DNA of 64,000 nt from Ectocarpus siliculosus. Lineage: Eukaryota; Sar; Phaeophyceae; Ectocarpales; Ectocarpaceae. The notes under the pieces were generated by a model. The model saw nothing but the letters and a program-made list of their open reading frames with translations. It was not told the origin of the DNA and ran no database searches. Every line of letters begins with the position of its first letter. Position 1 is the stretch's first letter. A program made the translations under genes and the position numbers. Of this stretch, positions 10,952 to 24,100 are shown one piece after another. The stretch covers positions 221,902 to 285,901 of the forward strand of contig FN647962.1 in the NCBI GenBank assembly GCA_000310025.1, read 5' to 3'.

Positions 10952-13900
10952 CCAGCGCGGCCTCTTCCCAAGGTGTGAGGGAGGTCGCCCCGCTAAACCT
11001 CTATGGAGTATGCAGAAGGGAAAATATGGAGTATTATACTCGGGAGTATGGAAGCCTCCCGGACAGGAACAAGGGGTCACCATCCATCATCTCCAAACCG
11101 TACTATCGAAGACCCCAGCAGAGCCCGGTCGAGGAAACTAGGTGGGTTTTTTTCTCGTTTTGTGTTAATCTCATCTGTGTGTCAACCTGCCTAGACCCAC
11201 CCACGTCTGTTAAGCTTGGGTTGTTCTTACAGCGAGTTGCAGTGCGAATGTTGCGTTGCGAGACCAGCGTTTCTGGATGCTATCTCCGTTTGTGGCCATT
11301 TATTATCGAAAACCCAATAACCCAGGTATCCCTGGGCTCGTCTGAAGCCCTTTGCTTTTTGCCGGCGGACTCGCAAAGGAAGGGCCGTCTCAAGCGAGAA
11401 CTCCCGAAATTTGTTAAGATCAGGAATGTATATTGTGGAAGAAGAGATGAGAGAGACAGAAAAACAATATACGCTCTCGGTACAATGTCATCAACTGTAC
11501 TAGGTAAAACGTGTCATATTTAGTTTTGCGTAGAGCTAATATATCAGCGTTGACAGACAACTGTGGAAAACAAAAAATGGCAGACAGACGACGAGATTTG
11601 GCCGCTAACGACCAATAATGTACATTTAGTTCTCCTAACTCGGTGGCCGAATTATTATTATCTTGGATTGAGACCAAATCTAAGAGCAGGAAGGGCTAGA
11701 TCCACAGGTGGAGCGTTGGCGCTTCATCCCTTACAACATCTGTCAATCACCCGGTTTAGACGTTTGTTTGCACCGGGGAAGACCGAGAACTTGTGGTTTT
11801 TAGCGGGGTTTCGCCAATTGCACCAATTTTCTCGCTTATATTGGGAAAACCAAACTGGGTGGTGATCGTTTCCTTTGGGTTTTGCGCGCACAACGTAAGA
11901 AGCCGCATCGCGATCCAAGCTATTGCCATGAGCATTAGCTGACGCCTTATCGGCACTCTTGGTCAGCTTTTTACTTGCAAACAGCATGCCAACCAATACA
12001 AAAGCTCGGTGCGTGCGTAGAAAAAAGGAACGAGAATGTTCGCAGCAGAGAGACGCACACAACGCACACAGCAGCCGCAGTTGCGCCTGACACATACGCA
12101 TAGCACACTCGCCCTGCCCACCAAGCACGGGTTACACACGATCAAAACCACGGCGGTGAATTAGAGTGCCGCTCCGATTCCTTGACAGGGGGAACAGGAG
12201 TGGAAGCACAGTGTAATGAACGGAGCAGCGGGATACGAGCAATCAAATATCAGCAATAAGAAAATCCCTCTCTCGCTGCTGTTGTTGATGCACAGCCCCG
12301 AACATCTTTTGATGGTGGGGCTCACAAATTCTCCACCCCCCATCCACAAGCTTCGCCTGCCGGTGCTGATGGCATATGCGGCTAGCTCTACTCATCGTGG
12401 TTCTCAGAAGCCCTTGACATTGGCAACACTCAGGGAGTTGAGCTCCAAACATGCGTCAGCGTGATTTCCCGAAACAGCAACAGATTTTGGTGTGTGATTC
12501 AACCTTCACCCTAGCCGAATCACCAACAAATCGATACTGTTTCAAAACCACTCCGACACAGATTTTGAGCTCACCCCGTGGATTGTTGGCAAAGTAAAGA
12601 GTTCCGAGAACAGTGTGAGCAGGGATAGCGGTGCATATGCTTATAGGGTCGCCTGCGAATGCTTCGGCGGCGGCAGCACGGTTGGTTAGAAACAACCAAG
12701 AACCACCTCTGTTGACTGCCAATTTTTTTCGTTTTTCGGTCTATTTTTCCTCCGCTCTCATGTGCACATGTTCTTTCCCATGATGCTGCTGCTATGAAAG
12801 CGTGCCAAGTACATGCATGCGCTGCTGCTCCAACTGGTGGGCTTAAATTAGCTTTAGAGCTCCCGATCGACCAGCGTAGTGACCCTTAGGTGGTGGTCCG
12901 TTGGCTGTGTGTGTTGTTGTGTGCAAATAGAGTTGCATTTTGCAGATTGACGTCAGCCACGTGTTTTTTGAAGCGTTGGTTGGTTATCTTGAACATGATA
13001 TAATATGTTCGGTGAACGACCAAGGACAATGTTTTTACCTGAAATTTTTCTAATCTCGAGGTCTAGCTATTAGTTTGCTGAGGTTCGAATCCCTGATGGT
13101 ACCTACCCGACGTTCGCGTCATACCTGCAAAATTTGTTGGAAGCATATTTAGGGGTAATGACTTGCCAAGTGAGACGAAACGATCGGTCTGTCTGGGGGG
13201 CGTAATTTAGTTCCGATTCGCCGCGAGAAAATACTGCTAACAAATTGCTAAGGACAGGCGTGATCAAGATGATGTGTTAGTTGGCAAGGATATTCACTCA
13301 CGCATGTGCGTTTGCAGCAGGCTGAGAGTGGGAGATTAGACAAAAACAATAGAAATGTGTGCGGACAGCCGTTGACCGAGCATATATACAACAAACCGGA
13401 TTTTAGTCAATCTCTCAAACATATATCGGATCCTTGCATGTATACATGTATGATACGTGTGTGCAAGGCCCGCGGACGTGAGGGCCTTCGTTCGGCCCCC
13501 ACGTCCTCCGGGTTACAGAAGGTGAAAACTACATTCCAAGGGGTACCTTCGATGACTCTTCGAGCAAAGAATGCAGGCGAGAATCCCGACTTTCATTTGT
13601 TACCCAGCCAGCTTGTCTCGGAGGACGCCAAAGTTTCCGAAAAATGTTGAATATTCGTGGATTCTTGAATAAATAGTCTCAAATCTCAATAGTTCATTAG
13701 GATTTGCTTTCTTCGATAGATCACCCGCCAGGTGTTGGTGTGGTGTACTTACTCTCTTTCGCACCACCACCAGTCAAAAGAACGAAGGACCACAAAGCAT
13801 GTACAATCCAACTAGGACTACAGTTGATCGACTTCATGACACGTCCCACACACGTAGGTAGGTGTGTGTGTGGTGTTCTCGCTCGCGCGCGCTGTTCATG

Positions 13901-14429
13901 TATTTTGTGTTTCTCGCTAATGAAAACACACTGGCAAAGATATAATCATCACCCTCCTCACGAGACGCAGGAAGAGCGACTTCCAAAGCTCGAGAGCTCC
14001 ACAATGAAGAGGGTGCGAACACTGCTCGATTCATGCAAGAAACGGTCTCGACGCATTGAGCCACGAAGAATGTCTGTGTATGGTTTATGCGATGACTCGC
14101 GCTTCTAGGTGAACCACGACGGCGGTGGTGTGTGCCCTTTACGCGACCTACGACACAACATCTCCTCGAAGAAAACACTCGTCGAACCTCGTTTCCGTCG
14201 AGATGCCATTTTCAGCATGGCCATCTTGCGACCTATCTTTGCAAATATATGTTCTCACACAAGCAGCGCACTTCCCTGCGCAACATGGGTCCTATCGAAC
14301 AGATCTTAGGTGCTTCGCAGACCACCCAACCAACTCGGCGAAACGATTCAAAGCTCAATATACTGAATATGGTGTGCCAGAAGATTGTATTTGGAAGGTT
14401 TGATTCGCCCCTTTTGCACACACATGTTT
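10952..14429. other. Gene-poor intergenic stretch
   Basis: I see no supported gene. Open frames (for example 10,945-11,523 plus and 12,456-12,722 minus) show no known motif, and no partner exon could be joined to them. The sequence is of mixed composition with short GT-rich tracts near 13,860. The tRNA-like fragment at 13,060-13,100 is listed separately. Confidence 0.45.
13060..13100 (+). repeat. tRNA-like / degraded SINE-head fragment
   Basis: Contains GGTCTAG, as in the SINE A-box region, and a perfect B box GGTTCGAATCC about 15 bp later, but the spacing is too short for a tRNA gene. Probably a deleted SINE head; chance is possible. Confidence 0.35.
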
Positions 14430-15010
14430 GAGTTTCGGCGCGTGTACTTCGTATCACGCTCCCGATCTGTTGTCGAGAGCGTTCCTGCTCAAAGGAATTG
14501 CTCAAGCACCTCTTGGCCCCAAGAGAGGTGACCCCTGGCAGCAGAGTTTTCCCCGCGACGGCGGCAGCGGCGGCGGGGGAGGCGGCGGGGCGTCGGCACT
14601 TGTGGTGGGAGCGGCAGCACCGACAGCAGCACCGGCGGCGAGAGTGGTGACCCCCGGCAGTAGAGTTTTCCCCGCGGCGGCGACGGCAGCGGGGGAGACG
14701 GCCGCAGGCACTGGCAGCGGGAGCGGCAGCATCGGCAGCATCAGCAGCAGCATCGGCAGCGAGAAGTGGGACACCGCCGGCAGTCATGTTTTTCCCCGCG
14801 GCGTCGGCCGACCGGGATGCAGGCACTCGCGGACGTAGCAGCGGCGTTGTTAATGGGAGCGACGACGACAGGAGCGGTTACCGCGACGGGGGCGACGGAG
14901 GGTGGACTGGGCTACCGCACGTCATGAGCCAACCCGGCAGACGGTGATCCGCCAGCAGCGGTGCAAGGTGACGCCCGCAGTCACACGGTCGGGGTCTCAT
15001 CGGTTGTAGT
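14430..15010 (+). repeat. GC-rich repeat block I (partial copy of the fold-back arm)
   Basis: Begins with GCGCGTGTACTTCGTATCAC and runs through GGTGACCCCTGGCAGCAG-type minisatellite units. It ends with the segment GAGCGACGACGACAGGAGCG to GGTCGGGGTCTC, which recurs at 16,565-16,710 and, inverted, at 16,915-17,080. Open frames here are only low-complexity Ala/Gly/Arg. Confidence 0.75.
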
Positions 15011-15437
15011 GTTGTAGTAGCCGCTCTCTAGACATTCAGCTTGGAAGACCACCAGCAGAATGCGCTCTATTGTTTGTTATAGCACCCAAGGTACTGGGTA
15101 GAGAGATCGGAATATTTAAACGGTTTACTTATCTGAAGAAAACAACAACCCATGGCGCATGGTGCCCATGGATGCAGCAGCGCATGTACAATTGTAGCAT
15201 AGTAGCACAGTAGAAGAAAGTTTGTGCGCGACTCCTCGACGAGTTTCGTCCGCGTTGCCTGTCTGAATCTTTCCTTGTTTTTTTTACGGGAAGCCGCAGC
15301 AAGTGCTTACTACGGTTTCACTCTCGAGCCACTGAAGAATGAAGACGCCCAGACCGCGATGAAGACCTTGAAACTATGGTGCCAACGATGACAAGGCCGA
15401 AGAACTAAATTCATCCGAAGAAAACCTACGATAACAG

Positions 15438-17520
15438 GATACATAAAATAGAATCGCGCGAACAAACAAACGACTCAAGCAGTTCTCCTCGATGGGCTGA
15501 CGGGGCCTGAAGCATGCTGGTCGGTCGGGGATAGGCTTCCACCGGATGGGCTGCAGCGGCACCGGCGGCGAGGGTGACCCCCGGCGGCAGAACTTGCCCC
15601 GCGGCGGCGGCGGGCGGGAGACGGCCGGGATGTAGGCACTCGTGGAGAGAGCGGCAGCATTGGTAGTAGCATGAGCGGCGAGAGTGGTGACCCCAGGCGA
15701 CAGGGATTTCCCCGCGGCGGCGGGAGGAGATGGCCGGGCCGAAGGCACTCGTGGCGGGAACGACATCATCGTCAGCTGCACCGGTGGCGAGAGGGGGGAC
15801 CACCAGCTGTCATGTATTCCCTGCGACGCCGGCCGTAGGGACGGCACGCACTCGCAGCTAGAGCGATACCATCGGTAGCTGCACCGGCGGCGAGAAGGTC
15901 GGCCCATGGTGGCAGGGTCTTCGCCGTGGCGGCGACGGCGGCAGGGGAGACGGCCGGGCCGCAGGCCCTCGTGGCGGGAGCGGCAGCATCGGCTGCAGCA
16001 CCGGCGGCGAGAGGGGGGACCACCGGTAGTAATGTCTTCCCTGTGACGCCGGCTGGGGAGACGGCACGCACTCGCAGCTAGAGCGATACCATCGGTAGCA
16101 GCACCGGCGGCGAGAGTGGTGACCGGCGGCGAGAAGGTCGGCCCATGGTGGCAGGGTCTTCGCCGTGGCGGCGACGGCGGCAGGGGAGACGGCCGGGCCG
16201 CAGGCCCTCGTGGCGGGAGCGGCAGCATCGGCTGCAGCACCGGCGGCGAGAGGGGGGACCACCGGTAGTAATGTCTTCCCTGCGACGCCGGCCGGGGAGA
16301 CGGCACGCACTCGCAGCTAGAGCGATACCATCGGTAGCAGCACCGGCGGCGAGAGTGGTGACCCCTGGCAGCAGGGTTTTCTACGCGGCGGCGACGGCGG
16401 CAGGGGAGACGGCCGGGGCGCAGGCCGGAGCGGCAGGGGCGGCAGCATCGGCAGCAGCACCGGCGGCGAGAGGGGGGACCACCGGCAGTCATGTATTCTC
16501 CGCGGCGCCGGCGGCCGGCCGGAACGCACGCACTTGCGAACGGAGCAGCGGCACCGTTGATGGGAGCGACGACGACAGGAGCGGTTACTGTGACGGTCGC
16601 GACGGAGGGTGGACTGGGCTACCGCACGCCATGAGCCAACCCGGCAGACGGCGATCCGTCAGCAGAGGTACAAGGTGACGCCTGCTGTCACGCGGTCGGG
16701 GTCTCGTGGAACCCTTATCGTGGTCGGGTGTGGGCGCGTGTACTTCATTATCACGTGGGGGGGAAATACTATCTTTTATTCTCCACCTCGGTGCCGGTCG
16801 TGGACTGTTCTTTTTCGGGCGAAGGTTGACGTTGCCCAGAACGCTCTCGACAGAAGCCCGTGAGCATGATAACGAAGTACACGCGCCGACACCCAACCAC
16901 GATAATATCGGTTCAACGAGATCCCGACCGTGTGACCGCAGTCACCTTGTACCGCTGCTGACGGATCACCGTCTGCCGGGCTGGCTCATTGTGTGCGGTG
17001 GCCCAGTCCAGCCTCCGTCCCCACCGTCACGGTAACCGCTCCTCCTGTCGTCGCATCTCTCATCAACGGTTCCGCCGCTCCGTCCGCGAGTGCGTGCATC
17101 TCGGCCGGCCGCCACCGAGGGGAAAACATGACCACTGGCGACCCCCCCTCATGGCGCAGGTGCTGCTGCGGATGCTTCTGTTCTATCTAGCCGCGAGTGC
17201 CTGCGCCCCGGCCGTCTGCCCCTCCGCTGCCGCGAGGAAAACCTGCCGCCGGGGGTCGCCACTCTGTCAGCATTCATACACTAGTTGCTCCATTACAACT
17301 CTCGCCGCCGGTGCTGCTACCGATGGTACCGCTCTAGCCGCGAGTGCCTGCACCCCGACCGTCCCCCCGGCTGGCGTCGTGGGGAAAACATGGCTGCCGG
17401 GGGTCACCCCTTCGCCGCTGATGCTGCTACCAACCCTGTCAGGCCACCGGGGAGAATTGCTTCGAGGAGTTTTTTCGTGCGGTTTCTTTCGTGTTTACTT
17501 CTTCTATTGTATGTATCGAG
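15438..17520. mobile_element. Large fold-back element with minisatellite-bearing arms
   Basis: The left arm (about 15,438-16,755) and right arm (about 16,860-17,520) are inverted copies. GATACATAAAATAGAA near 15,438 answers TTCTATTGTATGTATC near 17,507. The block AGCAGTTCTCCTCGATGGG answers GGGGAGAATTGCTTCGAGG, and GCGCGTGTACTTCATTATCA near 16,735 answers TGATAACGAAGTACACGCGC near 16,870. A spacer of about 100 bp separates the arms. The left arm is longer because its GC-rich units (CACCGGCGGCGAGAG..., period about 120 bp) have been amplified. No transposase is present. Confidence 0.7.
15891..16368 (+). repeat. Near-perfect 239-bp tandem duplication in the left arm
   Basis: The segment starting CGAGAAGGTCGGCCCATGGT at 15,891 recurs at 16,130 with only a few differences over the 239-bp period. 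This implies a recent duplication within the minisatellite. Confidence 0.85.
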
Positions 17521-17624
17521 GGAAACAAAATACATGTAACTGCTGTCCCAGGCTGTGCCAAGCCAAAAAAATGCAAGAAGAGAGCACTGCCGAATAATAT
17601 TGATGGGAGTCATTGCCATTACAG

Positions 17625-17637
17625 CAGCACAGCAGCC

Positions 17638-17682
<45 letters not shown>

Positions 17683-17698
17683 GCAGCAGCACTACAAG
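17625..17698 (+). repeat. CAG trinucleotide repeat
   Basis: A run of CAG units with occasional CAC, CCG or TAG interruptions. Flanking frames give only poly-Ser, poly-Ala or poly-Gln and no gene could be anchored to it. Confidence 0.9.
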
Positions 17699-19765
17699 TG
17701 CATTCTCAGCTACTACTTACTGTACATTTGCATTTTTGTCTGCGCAAGTACTGTTTGTGCCGATCGTTTGGTGGTACTGGTGTTGTTGTTGTTGCAGAGA
17801 CGAGCGTGTTCCTCCGCCGTTGATGTGTGCAAAGAACTTCCAGCGGGAGCGCGTGTACAAGGGTCGGTCGTGGAAGATCCGTTCGAATATAATTCTGCAA
17901 GAAGTAATTGAATTGGGCCTTCCGGGTTGCTGCGTTGCTGTCTACATTGTAGAAGCAGCGTGTCTCGCACCTTGCACAACATCGCAGGTATAGACTATGC
18001 AAGGTATTGAGTCGTCACCCGCGGCTCATTCACCCCCCTTTATCTAGTACACGTGGATGACTGTGCTGCCTTGAAGCACTACATGCAGCAGATACTACTG
18101 ACGTGCAGTACTACATAAAGACGGCACGCTTGAGCTCCCTTCCTCAATATCAGCAAGAACTAAACAAAAAAAAACTTCGAATTAATTGTGATGATGCACC
18201 GGACCCTCTTTGTCTGTTCAACCACCCCGTTCCGATGGCGAAAGACCCCAACAAGCTGTTACAAAACAAACACAAAATAATAAAGAGGAGATAGACCGAG
18301 CGTGATGACGGAGGAAGTAATAATGGGAGAGAGTCCGACAATCCTATGTGCATGCTGTATGTGTATACAGACACATGATGACATATACATGAGGACGTTC
18401 TTTGCCCGCCTAAACGCCTTCTTATGTTGTAGGCTAGCAACACTGCTCGAGATCATTTCATGTACTCTTCTCGTATTTTAATGCTGCTGCTGTATACTTG
18501 TACCCAAAGAAGAGCCGAAAAGTGGACGGACGGAGAGAGGAGAAAGGAGACGAGAATGGCTAGGGCGAAGGCGTACCACCGTATAACGCGTTTCCTCCGT
18601 GGTGGACATGGCGTAAGTAACTGCATAAGTTGGTAGCTTGTGCGGCTCTCTCGCATTTAGGTTGGAACTCGAAGGCACACAGCAACCGACAAATAATAAT
18701 ATTCTTGTTATCGACAATAATAATAGATGGACGGACGGACGGGCAGTTGCAAAACAAAGAAAGCCAACTTGCCAACGTTTGATGTAGACTGGGCGGCCGC
18801 CATGTAAAATGGGAAGTGAGTCAAATGCACACCACCGAAACCATGTACTGCAGGGGCAGCACTCGCGGCGGCAGTTGACACATACATGCGGTCCGGATGC
18901 AGACTGCTCAACTCGAAGCAACTACACAAAACCCGCGTGGAAGACAAAAGGCCCGCGGATATTAATATTGCGGGCATATGCATACGTCGTGCTACGTCGT
19001 GCGAGAGCAACGACGATTGTTGCACGTTAGGGAACCGTCCGGACGGGCGTCCAACCCTATAACAGGCAGAGAGACAGTACACCTCCGAGATGCCCGCTGT
19101 GGTGCATCACAACAGCAGCCTGAGGGATACAAACCACCAAGAAGGTGGGAAGCCCCCCGCTCACTCAGCAAGAAGAAAAATAAATAAATGAAATGTGATG
19201 CACCGCACGGACCCTCTTTGTCTGTTCAACCGCCCCGTTCGGGTGGCGACACGGACAAGGCCGACTCTTGTCGGCCACAGGAGGCGGAAGCTCCTCAAAC
19301 TCGGGGAGGGGTCATGATCTGCGATTTCCCCACCGAATCATACTCAAGACTCCGCGAAAATCGCACTGTAGCTTGAGATCAGCATTTCGGGTCGGGTCGG
19401 GCAAGGGGTGGGGGAGTCGAATGAAACTTCCACGGATATTGGTCTGAGAAGCTGAAGCTAAGCTTCAGAAAAAGTATGGAGATCACGAGCGAAATCATTT
19501 CGGGCGAGAGGGAAGATGGAAGATCTCAGTCATGATGGTGCTGGTCCCAAGCCTTCGACTTTTTGTTGGACGTGGTTTGATGTGCGTGAGCGGTGTGAAC
19601 GAGCGGATGGAGGGGTAAAATACCTGTGGGACCCGCCCGACCAGGTGACAGGATGCGGCAACGAAACACGCCCCCATGCATACTGATACAATACGGTTAC
19701 GGGTGCTCGTGGGTGCGGGGACCCCAAGAAAAAAAATGCAATTTGCGCATGGCATGCAGCTACGG
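17699..19765. other. Intergenic stretch with short dispersed repeats
   Basis: No supported gene. The 60-bp segment ACCCTCTTTGTCTGTTCAAC near 18,202 recurs near 19,208. The segment around 17,950-18,060 resembles 60,480-60,580. The remaining open frames look random. Confidence 0.45.
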
Positions 19766-20082
19766 GCGCCCCGGTAGTCTAGTTGGTATCCTCGACCTTC
19801 TATTATAGTGGCCAGGGGGTTCAAATCCTATTGTAAGCGAGCTTTTCTTGCGAACTGGGTTTTTCTCTCGCTTCCGTTCCTTGCCTGGCTGGGTGGAAAG
19901 CGCTAGTTCGTGTACACGGAGGGAAGAGAGTGGCATTAAAAATCGAAAGGCAAAAGCACCGCATGAGCGGTGGGTAGGGGGCCTCAGGGAGAGGAACCCT
20001 TCTGTGTGACCACGGGTTGGAGCAAACGGCACAATTGCTGCGGGGAATTATTTGAAGTGAGGACAACAAAAAAAAAGAAAAA
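19766..20082 (+). mobile_element. tRNA-derived SINE, copy 3
   Basis: Head GGTAGTCTAGTTGGTATCC (A box) and GGGTTCAAATCC (B box with one change), then the same body as copy 2 (TTCTCTCGCTTCCG, CATTAAAAATCG, GTGACCACGGGTTGGAG) and an A-rich tail. It is more diverged than copies 1 and 2. Confidence 0.85.
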
Positions 20083-21142
20083 CTGCTGTTGTTTTGTACA
20101 TTTTACAATAGAAAAAGATAGAGAGAAAAGGTAGAGGAGCGGAGAGAACAAACGGACCTTCCGCTATGACGGTGTCGACCGTGGATCCTATCTATACACA
20201 CAGAAGTTTATTTCCTCTCAAGCCTCGGTGATGCAGACGAGCAATGCTCCTCAAGGTCCTCTGAGATGTACTTCTCGAGAGCATATCCGGAGAGAGAGAG
20301 TCAGACTAAGCGGGGACTATGCGGCGGACCCCACAATATACAACTAGCTGTTCTTTTCGCAATCTCCCCAGCAAGGCGGAAGGGAGAGAAGAGAAAGGCA
20401 GAAAGGTGGAGGGCGTAGTATTGCCGCTTGGCGTGCGTTTCTAATCCTGTGTTCCTCCTGCCATATTTCCCTTTTTAACCCAATACCGCTCGATATATTC
20501 ACAAGAGACACACCGGAGACGATACAAAGGAAATACACACAAGCGCAATGACACGTATAACCAGCCACGAGTAATTTGTTCCTTTACACACCTCCAAGAT
20601 GTCACGCTATTAGCTACGAACAGATCCAGCCCCAGCTGGTGTCGCGTGACGTAGCCGCGGCTTGCGTAAATCTAACCTCCACATGTATTGCCTATATTGC
20701 GTAGATTGTCGCAAAATCGACCCGTGCTTCCAACATGCTGCTTGTGAAGCAAAACTAAAGCGTCTTGGAGACGACAGCTGAGGCCCGACTGAGGTCCGAC
20801 TGGAGTCAGCTCACAACAGCACCAAATTTGTGCCATTGAAGTGGGTGCGGTGGTCTCCATATCAACGATCCACCCGAACCTTTTCGAAACACAAACTACT
20901 ATTTCCAGTCACGATCGAAATCTCCAAGGGATATCTCTACTGCTATCGAAAAGCGTGAGACTGGTAAGGGTGGAAAGAGTGGACAATAGAGAAAATTTAC
21001 CAAAATGCAAAAAGCCAATTTTGACAAAGAAAGAACACAGCCCCTCACGCTCAGACTCAAAAAGATGCAATATAACTGCAGCCGTCTCCGCCACACGACG
21101 AGACTACAGTACCCAATAAAACTACACGCACTGCATACAACT
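20083..21142. other. 3' flank of CHAF1B, nothing recognised
   Basis: This region lies downstream of the minus-strand CHAF1B stop codon and may include its 3' untranslated region. No coding signal was found. Confidence 0.4.
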
Positions 21143-24100
21143 CTACAATGCAGACACCAGTGTGGGGGCCAAGCGTTTCTTTTTCGGGGTCTCGTTTCCC
21201 ACCGCGACGTGTTTAGCGGAGGCGGGTAAAGGGCTTTGCGTGCCGGACACCAGACCGTCGTCGCCACTAGCATCCTCATTCATACCGGGCACACAGAGGG
21301 TTGGAGTGATTCGGCGTTTCTTCCTTTCCGTCGAAGGTGTGGTGGGGCTAGGAGGAACAGCCGTCGAAGAAGCTACCGGTTGAGCGCGATCAGCAGCAGG
21401 CAGAGGGGTGACTAACGTCGGTACTATCTTCTTTTTCTGTTTGGTCGCCACCGGGAGAGGACTGGGAGCTGGAGCTAGGCCTAGCGCCTTTCCGGTACTG
21501 GTCTCACCACCAGCTTGTGTAGGTGTTTCTACGCGTACCACACCACTCGGAGGAGGGCTTGGTCTCAGTACTCTCCCTGCCACCTCTTCGGTAGGGGTTA
21601 CCTCCGTTTGCCAATCGTAGATGACCGGGTGTAGGCGCCGTGTTTGCAGTGGCACATCCGAACATGGGAGAGTATCTCCAAGCTCTCCCGGTTCAAAGTG
21701 GATTTTCGACACATACCCATCAGTTGATGACACGAATAAAGCAAGCCCGTCCGAAGACCTGGACCACGCCAAACCACACAGCGACAGGTGAAAGCCATGA
21801 AAAACATTGGGGTTAGACAAGACGTGGAATCTTGGTTGTACGATCTTCTTGACACCAACGCAGGTTCCTCGCAAGTGGCTTGGCATCAAGCGCATCTGAT
21901 GAACACATTGATGCAATCGCTGGCACGAATGCATGATTTCTGCAACGCAGTGGGCATTGAAGATCCCAATAAATCAAATCAAGATCCTCACCAGCAAGCA
22001 TCGGTGAGTGCTGATAAATGCAGCCCGTTGGCCACCATCAGCGGGGTCGCGTGCTCCGTATCGTACACCACCACAGCATCCAGAGACACAACCGCGAACA
22101 CAGCACGGTACGGCAAATCGCACATCGCTTCTTCGACTGCTTCACTCCTGGTGTTGTCGCCGCACCCCTTGAGTGTAAATAGCCGAGGGTTGCATCTCAC
22201 AGCAACGGACGGCTTGGTCAAACCCAGAAGACAAATAGCCGGCCTGTCGAGGGAGAGCGGGGGAAACATTCAGGTCGCGGGGAACAAAACAATGTATAGG
22301 TACTGACGTCTTCGTATTTTTTTCGTCAAGAGCACACGCCATGGTCCGATACCCCCACCAAAAAGGTACGGCTGTTGTAGTTGCTGCCGCTGTTGCTACT
22401 GCTGCTGCTGAAGTCTCGCATCAAGGTCCATCGTAACATACACATGTAGACCCGAGGGATAACGTTCGGCATTTTCTCACTTGGCGAACTGTCCCCGTGT
22501 GAAGAGGTGGGTGCAAAACTGCGTCTGCCTAGTAGCCGCGTCCCAGTGTTGCGCCGTCGGGGTGATGAGAAAAGCTCCATCGGGAGACCAGCTCAGTCGC
22601 CTGAAAAAGCTGGTGACCGTTTCGTCGACGAAAAGATTTTTCCGCTGGACAGGTTTGGCCTTATCTTTCGTGCTGTCTACTCCCGTCGCGCACGAATCTT
22701 CGTTGCCCCCGCTGGGTCCTTTGTCACCTCCTCCACTGCGTTGGTTATCGTCTGTTGTGCTACCACGTGCATCAACTGCGCTGCTGGTGGGTTGGATGCA
22801 GCCTGCACCGTCTCCCCCCGTCTCCGAAGTAACCGTTGAAGGCCTTTCCCCCGGGGCCGTAGTACCTTCCCGTGGGAGGGGGGGCTCTCCACCAGCTGAA
22901 GAGCCCCCGCTGCTGCCCTCGTCTGACGGAACGACGCACGACTTGATCACGTTGCAGCACTTAACAGCTACCCGCCCAGCCCCGGATGATCCGCTACCCC
23001 CCCCCCCGTCTTGTGTAATTTGATAGACACGGCAAGAGCGATCGCTGCTCTGTGTCGCCATGTACTTGGACTGGGGGTCCCACGCCGTACCCTGTGGCCA
23101 AGCGTGTAAAACACGGGGAATCGTCGTTTAAGAATGGGAAATATTCGGATCTGATAGGTTGCAAAGCTGGAAGGGCAAAAGATAGTTCCGAACAAGGGTA
23201 TTTCCGAACGACATGGAGAATAGAACGGGTACCGTGGGCATCTAAGAAAAGAAAATCAATCGAATATATATGTTCACGTCTCCGGAGGTTCCATTGGCGT
23301 GTGCCCAACGAACACGTGTTTCGATCAACTTGAAAAGTAGAGAGGGCACCGTGGGGACCGTATCAACAATCGAATATGTTCACGTCTGGAGCCCCCATGG
23401 CATGTGTTACGTCCATTAGACAACCCTTCTTTGGAAATAGAACCTTGCAAAATTATCTTGGCATTTTGACCCAAGATTTGCTCACAATATATCTCCACCA
23501 AGATTTGCAGTATCGCGATTTATGGGGGAAATATGTTGAATGTTGCAAAAGCGGCGTGTTGTTCCTCTCTTCTGCTTGAAGTTGATAAAGGCACAACGGC
23601 CACTTGGTCCACAGAAAATGCCAAGGTGTGGCGAAAAGTGAGCATGACGCAGTTGTAGAAGGAGCGTCCCTCCCTCAGCTGTATTGCCTCAACACTATGG
23701 GTGGATACTAGCGATGGACGCCTACCTGGGGTGCAAAATAGAAGCCGTTGCCCACGAGCTCATGTCAAGCGGAGAAACAAAATTGTTCCATTGCTGTCCA
23801 ACTGACAAGAAAGTACATCAACCCAAAGCCGATGACACCCGTGCACGTATCTCACTATTATGTAGCAGGCGTACCGAGGTCTCTGTCATCTGCACTCACG
23901 GATCTGGCTCGGGTGCAAACGGATTGGGTGTGGGGTGATGCGATGAAGAGATAGAAGCGTCGCACACGACAGAGCTGTGTTGGCAAAACGTTCCTCCTCT
24001 ATTTTTTTACTTCAAAATAAAGTGCTCTTTGAACGGTCGCTCGACAGACTGGTGATGACGCACGTCGAACGAGCCAGGGCAAATACGCATTTTTATCGCG

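Noticed and set aside
10945-11523. 192-codon plus-strand frame
   Set aside because: Starts inside the LTR end, has no recognisable motif, and no splice partner.
12456-12722. 88-codon minus-strand frame with fairly balanced composition
   Set aside because: No known motif and no compatible flanking exons; could be a fossil fragment but unsupported.
15374-16492. 372-codon open frame on the minus strand, and similar long frames in 14,233-17,600
   Set aside because: They translate only GC-rich minisatellite into Pro/Arg/Ala/Ser low complexity; open frames arise because GC-rich repeats lack stops.
17491-17993. Poly-Gln/Ser/Ala protein from the CAG tract
   Set aside because: No frame around the CAG run continues into a recognisable coding sequence or splice pattern.
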